Of a stretch of DNA of 64,000 bases, positions 57,941-64,000 are shown piece by piece. This stretch comes from Candidula unifasciata. Its lineage: Eukaryota > Mollusca > Gastropoda > Stylommatophora > Geomitridae. Numbering within the stretch: position 1 is the stretch's first letter; the number at the start of each line of letters is the position of its first letter. Made by a program: the position numbers and the translations under genes. Under the pieces are notes generated by a model. The model did no database searches, was not told where the DNA came from, and was given only the letters and a program-made list of their open reading frames with translations. Location of the stretch: contig CAJHNH020008101.1 of assembly GCA_905116865.2 (NCBI GenBank), forward strand, positions 192,739 through 256,738. The letters run 5' to 3'.

Positions 57941-59925
57941 TCATTTTTCAGGCGCTGTTCGAGCTCTCTTTGCTTGCATCTTGAATTCAATCGACGAGAT
58001 GTCTCTTGTCACAGTCCATCAGTAATCAGCCAGCATTGAAAGGCTGCAATTGTCTTGATACCTTGTCTCCATAGCAGTAGTGTCTTGATGAAATGGCTCG
58101 CCATGCTCATCACTGACCGCTCTATAGTTTGACGTGAAGCAATCCCGGCGAGAATGAAGAAAATGAATTTTGAAAGACATTTTGCAGCCAAGACTCACAT
58201 ACTCCCTGAAGAGATTTTCTACAGTCTCTTTGTAATTATCAGATCTGTTGTTTTCAAGACAATTGTCTGCTTCTTTATTATTATCATACCCCCAGATGAC
58301 GTCAAAGAACAGTCAAACATTTTAGACGGTGGTAAGACTGAGTTTCCCGGCTTTCTAATGCTTTAAACGACCCCAAAACATACAGAACTGGCCCAAACCC
58401 CAACCTACCTACGTTCCACGAGACAGTGCAGCCTAGGTCCCACGAATGCATACAGCCTAGGTCCCACGAATGCATACAGCCTAGGTCCCACGAATGCATG
58501 CAGCCTATCAATCACCCTCTGAAATATTAGACTGTCCCGTGACTAGTGGGTTTCACCTGTTTGGGGTAGGATATTAATAAAGAACTAATTAAAGCACCAC
58601 TGGCTTAAATGCTAGCCATTGGGCTTTTTCCTTGCCATACACCACGCAAAGAGACTTCTCATAGTGAAGAAGTTCTTCGAGTTTGTGAACCAACATATAC
58701 TTACTCTTTGAATTAAGCTTCAATAAGCCTGGGACATTTTCTGATGAAATATTTGAAAGCATCTTCTATTTTCTAAATGGCCTTGAACAACTTTTTTATG
58801 AAACCCAGCCTAATGTGCAAGGGTGGCAACAAAATCTTACTGGTGTCGACAAGTGTAGTGTTTTCGACGCTCTTACTGCCAGAATGCCATAACCGCCTGA
58901 TTGGCCAATGATTTCTGATGCAATGGCCATGTCGTATACAGCTATCCCGTTCACAGAAAAAGCAGCAGTGCTTGGTATGTACACCCTGTAGTTCAAGCAA
59001 AGGAGAGACCACTTTTAAAAGGCCGCAAAGTGACCTGTGATGATGATTGTGGTTTATACACTTTAAAAGTGTTCATAATTTTCTTTCATGTGAACTGCGT
59101 AACCAACTAGAATTGACGATAATACATTAACATTTCTCAACCAAAACAGCTTTAAGACTCGTCTTGGATGAATCAATGAAAAGCCTCCACTCTTCCAGTT
59201 TGTGACTGAATTTTTAGGGCTGTCATTAGCCCATGAATGTTGTGTCTTATCTGAAAAAAAAAATTTTTTAAGTGGCTTCTGGTGGTTCCTATACACAGAA
59301 ATTGCAACATCTTCTGCTAGAAGATTCCCCTGTTGCAACTTGGAACCCAGAAGCTCCGATTTATTCTTCGGTAAATTAAGATCTCTTACAGGATCATTCA
59401 GTTTACTTTGGGTTATTAAGTGTGGTTTAGTGGATGTATTTTGCAAAAAATCTGGGTTGCTTGAGGTTGGTGGTTAAGGCCTCCTTTTTTCATCAGTGAA
59501 AGGATGTGAAAATAATTATGGTACTTTGGATACTGGTAGGTCATCGACGTGTGGTACCAGACAGAGGGGGTGCTATGATACTCCAGAGTCCATATCTTCT
59601 ACCTTAATATGCCTTTCCAAAATGGAGTGACCATGCAAAATTAACAGTTGCTGAAATAGTCAGTGGGCTCTCTCCAAATCATTGGGACTGTAAAAGACAT
59701 AGCTTGCCTTTTGCCAGTCAACCATAGTTAAAGATTTGCTAAACATGAATTACAGCATATGTGTGGTGTGCAGCTCTTATCTTGATCTCATATTCTGCAG
59801 GCAAAATACAAACTGTATGCCTTTTTAGTCACTTTAGTTATTTTTCGTTTTGTGTGAGAAATTTGACTTTACCACAAACCTTACAAAAGTTATCAACGTT
59901 GCTGACACATGCCCAATGCATTTCT
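57941..59925 (-). pseudogene. Full-length but decayed copy of a multi-copy ORF family of unknown function
   Basis: Read on the minus strand, conserved pieces appear in order. Near 59920 is NVDNFCKVCGK with a CxxC pair. Near 59670 is MSFTVPMIWREPTDYFSNC. At 59446-59063 is LITQSKLNDPVRDLNLPKNK then SELLGSKLQQGNLLAEDVAI and VGYAVHMKENYEHF. Near 58840 is KILLPPLHIRLGFIKKLF. Near 58110-57990 is a H-G-x-x-F-H-Q-D-x-x-x-M-E-x-R-Y-Q stretch, then MLADY and TVTRDISSIEFKMQ, with a stop at 57941. From memory this order matches an uncharacterised protein found in many copies in arthropod, cnidarian and mollusc genomes. Function unknown; multi-copy occurrence suggests a mobile or virus-like origin. Frameshifts and stops are frequent. 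A 24-bp tandem repeat has been inserted or expanded at 58427-58505. Confidence 0.7.
58427..58505. repeat. 24-bp tandem repeat, about 3.3 units
   Basis: The unit contains GCCTAGGTCCCACGAATGCA then TACA. It lies inside the decayed ORF copy. A single related stretch (CAGCCTGTGTCGCACGAATG, then CATGCAGC) occurs at about 62148-62175. Confidence 0.92.
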
Positions 59926-60025
59926 AACTATGAAAGTATTAATAAAGACAAAGGCACAAGCTAATAATGGCAAAACTTTGTCAGATAAAATATTTATACA
60001 CAAAAGTGATGTAATCTTAGGTAGG

Positions 60026-60307
60026 TAAAAAAAAGTAAAAGTAAAGGACCCTTTTCAGCGCCTTTAGGCGTATAGGGCATATAGGGCAAGACCTAAATTT
60101 TTATAGACCAATCGGCACAAGATGGGTGACGTGGTCAGCATCACGCCGGCCGCCTTTACTTCCCGGGACTACACCCGGTACCCACTCAAGGTTGGGTCAC
60201 CCTGGGAGCCAAGGTCATTTTTTTTTAAAGTCCGGCTACACCACGGAGCGAACGCACTACCTTCTGATCCGCGGTGAGCGTCTACCCGCTCGGCAACAGC
60301 GACTCCT
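60026..60307 (-). mobile_element. SINE family A copy with target duplication
   Basis: The minus strand starts GGAGTCGCTGTTGCCGAGCG, runs through the family core and ends in CTTTACTTTTACTTTT. ATCTTAGGTAGG stands immediately left of the tail (about 60014-60025) and immediately right of the head (60308-60319), a 12-bp target duplication. The right copy is also the first part of the 23-bp array. Confidence 0.85.
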
Positions 60308-60692
60308 ATCTTAGGTAGGACTGCACTCCCATCTTAGGTAGGACGGCACTCCCATCTTAGGTAGGACTGCACTCCCATCTTAGGTAGGACTGCACTCCCA
60401 TCATAGGTAGGACTGCACTCCCATCTTAGGTAGGACTGCACTCCCATCTTAGGTAGGACGGCACTCCCATCTTAGGTAGGACTGCACTCCCATCTTAGGT
60501 AGGACTGCACTCCCATCTTAGGTAGGACGGCACTCCCATCTTAGGTAGGACTGCACTCCCATCTTAGGTAGGACTGCACTCCCATCTTAGGTAGGACTGC
60601 ACTCCCATCTTAGGTAGGACTGCACTCCCATCTTAGGTAGGACTGCACTCCCATCTTAGGTAGGACTGCACTCCCATCTTAGGTAGGACGGC
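60308..60692. repeat. 23-bp minisatellite, about 17 units
   Basis: The unit is ATCTTAGGTAGGACTGCACT plus CCC. Variation is mainly ACTGCAC/ACGGCAC and one CATAGG. It abuts the SINE head end directly. The last unit reads GGTAGGACGGCAACAG, and GGCAACAG is also the sequence just inside the SINE end. Confidence 0.95.
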
Positions 60693-61254
60693 AACAGTAA
60701 CTTATGGTTACAGTTTTACTGGTCATCAGAAAAAAAATATGCAACCGATTACAGTGAAAAAACCACGACTAAGACTAAAACTATATTTTACAGTTTGGAA
60801 ATTTACCCGCAAAATTAGTATTATAATTCACACTGACATCTTGAACACATGAGCATATTTATACATAGTCAGAGTGTTCTTCTACTGTATTTAGACTCCC
60901 CCGTCCTATATTTTAGAGAAAGCCGAAAGGGAATTAAAGAAACTGTGGAGTCATCGGCTCGCAGTGAAAGTATTCTTTCCACAAAACCAAACTGTTGGAT
61001 ATACCGTGTAGTCATTGCTGAAAAAAACAAAAACAATAATAATACAAATTGCACTGAGTCAGATTATGTCGCCCATGCAAGAGATGGATATATGGAATAT
61101 TGCAGGTCGTAAATAAACTGTAGACACACAATGCCTCCCACCCGATGTCTGATCAAAATCTAAAATAAAGAGCATTAAAAAATGAAATTAAAAAAAAAGT
61201 GTTGTGATTTTTAATGTAAAAGAAACTGACTCGCGAAGATAACTGATAGCCCAC
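60693..61254. other. No gene seen
   Basis: AT-rich. Two overlapping frames on opposite strands (61-87 residues) have no recognisable motif. Confidence 0.4.
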
Positions 61255-61470
61255 ATCAGAAAGGGTCAGTCTATATACATTCTTTGCTCATGTGATGAGA
61301 GGGAGAAAACTGAAGTACATCGTGACAGCAGGAAAGCTGTAGGAGAGGACAGGCAGAGGGAGACAGAGAGAAAAGATGCTGGACAGTCTGACATCAAAGC
61401 ATGGAGTATCAGAAGGTTGTGGGTGGACTTGACTACCAACGCCACACGGCATAGATGTTTAAAAAGAAAG
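61255..61470 (+). mobile_element. LINE 3' end fragment
   Basis: The plus strand reads FAHVMRGRKLKYIVTAGKL, then GRGRQREKMLDSLTSKHGVS, and after a shift WVDLTTNATRHRCLKRKKK with an AAAGAAAG/AACAAC tail. This is the post-RT tail and natural 3' end of a LINE. The NATRH end is the source-like form of the tandem tails at 3535-3695. Confidence 0.72.
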
Positions 61471-62491
61471 AAAAAAACAATAACAACAACAACAAATTAC
61501 TGTTACTTCTCCTTGTTGATGAAAAATGTATCCTTAAAAGATTACACAAGAAACTTGTGGCTGGTTCCTTTTTATGCGAAAACTATACATTTAAAACAAC
61601 AGAACCACCTCAAAACACCCCACAACCAAATGAGGCAGAAGAATAACATGTCAAAATAAACTCAAATAAAAAATATCTGCAACAAACTGGGCAATTAAAA
61701 CTGAGACAGACTAAAGGAAACACCGCAGTGCCCTTAACCACAACTGTTGTGATGCTGCCTCTTAGCTCTAATGCCCACAGGAAGCCCAGCGAATATGTCA
61801 CCTTCTTTGTCCAGCAATCAATCACCACCACAAGAAGTCCCTTAAATCCGCGGCCACAAACCCGGCTATTTGAGCGCCGTTAAGGAGAGGATTAGTATGA
61901 TTTCTTCACGTCAGGAATTAATCCTTCATGGACATGTCAACTTCAATTGCTTAGCAGACGATATTCCAGTCACGTGAGGAACCCACGTCATGCTGGTGAT
62001 GAAGGTTTCTAGACTTTGTCGCCAGTTAAAATAAAAATTCATTTCATTTGTATTGAAAAACTGTCTCATTTCTTGTTCTTGTGCTTCTTGGTTTTATTCT
62101 TGTTTTTCTTTTTCTTAAGCAACATTTATGACATGCCTGACAAGGTGCAGCCTGTGTCGCACGAATGCATGCAGCGTATAAAAAAACAAAAAACATATTC
62201 TGACATGGTAAAGATTCAAAAGAGGTGAATTATATACAACTATCATAGGAAGTGCTGTGTGATATTACACTGAAAGGGGGTGGGAAGTGGGAATTGGTGG
62301 TAGGGGTGGGGAGCCGGGGAGGGGGGGGGGGGGGGGGTTACTTCAGATGACTGATGGCCAGGGTCAGGGTCGCCGTCACAAAGTAGCAGTTTCAAGGCCG
62401 GGAAGGGCGCCAAGGGCTCAGCCCGCTAAAGTTTCTTTTTTTCTAAATTAGAGAAACGGCTCGTTGTTTAGGTGTTCAAAAGTATAGTAAT
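61471..62491. other. No gene seen; G-run
   Basis: AT-rich with a G-rich run at about 62270-62338. It includes a single unit resembling the 24-bp repeat of 58427-58505 at about 62148-62175. No supported frame. Confidence 0.4.
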
Positions 62492-62765
62492 AGTAAAGTA
62501 AGTAAAGGAACCTTCTCCACGCCTTAAGGTGTAGAGGGCATATAGGGTAGACCTATATTTTATAGACCCATCCGCACCAGATGGGCGATGTGGTCAGCAT
62601 CACTCCGGCCGCCTTTACTTACCAGGACTGCACCCGGTACCCTTTGAAGGCTGGGTCGACCTGGGAGCCAAGGTCATTTTTTTAAAAAGTCCTCCTCCGC
62701 CAGGGAGTGAACCCAAGACTTTTCGATCCGCCTGAAGCGTCTAGCCGCTCCGCCATGGAGACTCC
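62492..62765 (-). mobile_element. SINE family A copy
   Basis: The minus strand runs from GAGTCTCCATGGCGGAGCGG (head, A-box-like) through the core to a CTTTACTTACTTTACTA tail. It is close in sequence to the copy at 60026-60307. Head and B-box-like region (GGTTCACTCCC) are partly preserved. Confidence 0.78.
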
Positions 62766-64000
62766 CTATAATAATCGTAATAATAAAAATATTAATAATA
62801 ATAATAACAGCAAGAAGAATACTAATAATTTGCTGCATGGTGAAGGTGCCTAAGCTCCCAGGTTACTGTCCAAAAAAGGAGTATGTGCGTGCCATTGTAT
62901 GCCCTCCGGACTGCTGCCTGCAAAGTGTTGTGACGAGCTGGTCTGGACAGCTGTTTCTGCCCTTTTAAGTATTGCTGTGTACTAGTAATGTTATTAAATT
63001 TTCTTACCTTTTTCCTATTGCTTCATTGTAGCAAAATTATATTTAAAGAGTTGAAAGGTATAAAAGACGAATGATGAGTAGGCAAGAGGTAACTCAAGAG
63101 TTACTTCCTCCTTTTTAAGGACTTCCTATTTCCTTTTCAAATCAGAAATTGAAAAGTTCAGACTAAAGATGTTAGTCAGCCTGTGGTCCAATTTTCTGTT
63201 TGAATTCCCTACCAGGGGTGAGTTAATAAAATTAGTTTAATTAGATCTATCGATACTATTCCTCTGAATTTATTTTATCTGCTGAACTCTGAAATTTAAT
63301 GCCCACATGGTGGGAGAAATCCTTGTGAAGTCCCTTATCCTTACTAACCACGTTTATAATTTAGTATATACATGTATGCAAACATATGATCTAGTTGATG
63401 ATTGAAATAATGTTTATTTGATACTAGAAACGTGCATTGGTATTTTTAATTATTATAATTATATTAATTAAGTGAGAATGTATGTCCTCGTGTGAAATCT
63501 CGGCCAGTTCCGGTTTCCAGCATGGTGAGACAATTAAAAAAGAAATGAAGTGTATATTCATTATACCTAATCCTTACTAAGTTGATTTTACCTCATGGTG
63601 ATATTAGCTTGATAAATCACTGTATAGCTTTAATTTAGATTTGGTCCAGATAATTCTGAGACTGGTTTAAGAGCTTGAAAAGTGAATAACACAGTGGGGC
63701 TGAATTTAATATTCACACTGTCAGAGAAGAAGAGAGATGTATGGCCCATGCTTGTAATTATTATTGTTGTACATATATTTCCCCATTACTAGGAATATAT
63801 TTCAGTTCTACAGCAGGTGGACTTACAATTGTAATAATTATATTTCACCCTTTTTAACTTCTAAACTCTACTGAATAAGATTCAGCACCTGTGTGGATTT
63901 AGATTTAAACTGGAGTGAGTGTTGTATATTTTATGTTAATACTGTGACAGAAGGAAAGCCCATTGTCATCTATGGGTATATTTTGACATCTATCCCAGGA
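62766..64000. other. No gene seen
   Basis: AT-rich sequence with an ATA/AAT-rich tract at 62768-62830 and a small inverted pair (GAGGTAACTC, then GAGTTACTTCCTC) at about 63086-63112. No gene or known repeat was recognised up to the window edge. Confidence 0.45.

Overview
The window looks like nuclear DNA of an animal, most likely a lophotrochozoan and probably a gastropod mollusc. The evidence is an intron-containing ETS-factor gene of the ERG/FLI1 subfamily, many decayed non-LTR retrotransposons, several tRNA-headed SINE families, and very abundant micro- and minisatellites. No bacterial operons, CRISPR arrays or genuine tRNA or rRNA genes were seen. The species assignment is inference.

The only confidently intact coding sequence is at the left edge. 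Positions 1-1458 are intron, and 1459-2039 is the last coding exon of an ERG/FLI1-type transcription factor. It carries the ETS DNA-binding domain and a tail with eight consecutive histidines. A 43-bp minisatellite starts about 25 bases after its stop codon.

From 3 to 15 kb the sequence is built of duplications and arrays. A 1.75-kb block (2934-4684) reappears at 12079-13790, sandwiched between two copies of another 1-kb block (11044-12078 and 13791-14861). A 51-bp array (8384-9302) has one stray unit at 6121-6170, on the far side of a 2.2-kb composite repeat element. A near-perfect 86-base hairpin lies at 9531-9616.

From 15 to 43 kb the window is mainly a graveyard of LINEs and SINEs. It includes RNase H-bearing LINE 3' ends (15.5-16.2, 37.3-37.7 and 39.8-40.5 kb) and an endonuclease/RT LINE at 23.6-27.1 kb, itself interrupted by a second LINE. 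A possible decayed coding tract lies at 16.5-17.4 kb. There are long tetranucleotide tracts, a 54-bp array grown from a LINE tail, a hAT-like MITE, and a diverged satellite of about 158 bp.

The most striking object is a 7.45-kb palindrome at 44039-51491. Its two arms are nearly identical, about 3.5-3.9 kb each, and only a few tens of bases separate them. The termini are AGTAGTGGGG and CCCCACTACT, and it is flanked by a perfect 6-bp duplication (ATTGTC). It behaves like a single giant foldback transposon made only of inverted repeats. The 6-bp target duplication and 5'-AG ends suggest a non-autonomous relative of Maverick/Polinton elements.

From 51.5 to 64 kb there are further LINE fragments (52.5, 53.3, 54.0-55.25 and 61.3 kb). 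One LINE again carries a nested insertion with an 11-bp target duplication, placed at its RT catalytic motif. There is a full-length but heavily decayed copy of a multi-copy ORF family of unknown function (57.9-59.9 kb). A 23-bp minisatellite appears to have grown from the target-site duplication of a SINE (60.0-60.7 kb). The last 1.2 kb holds nothing recognisable.
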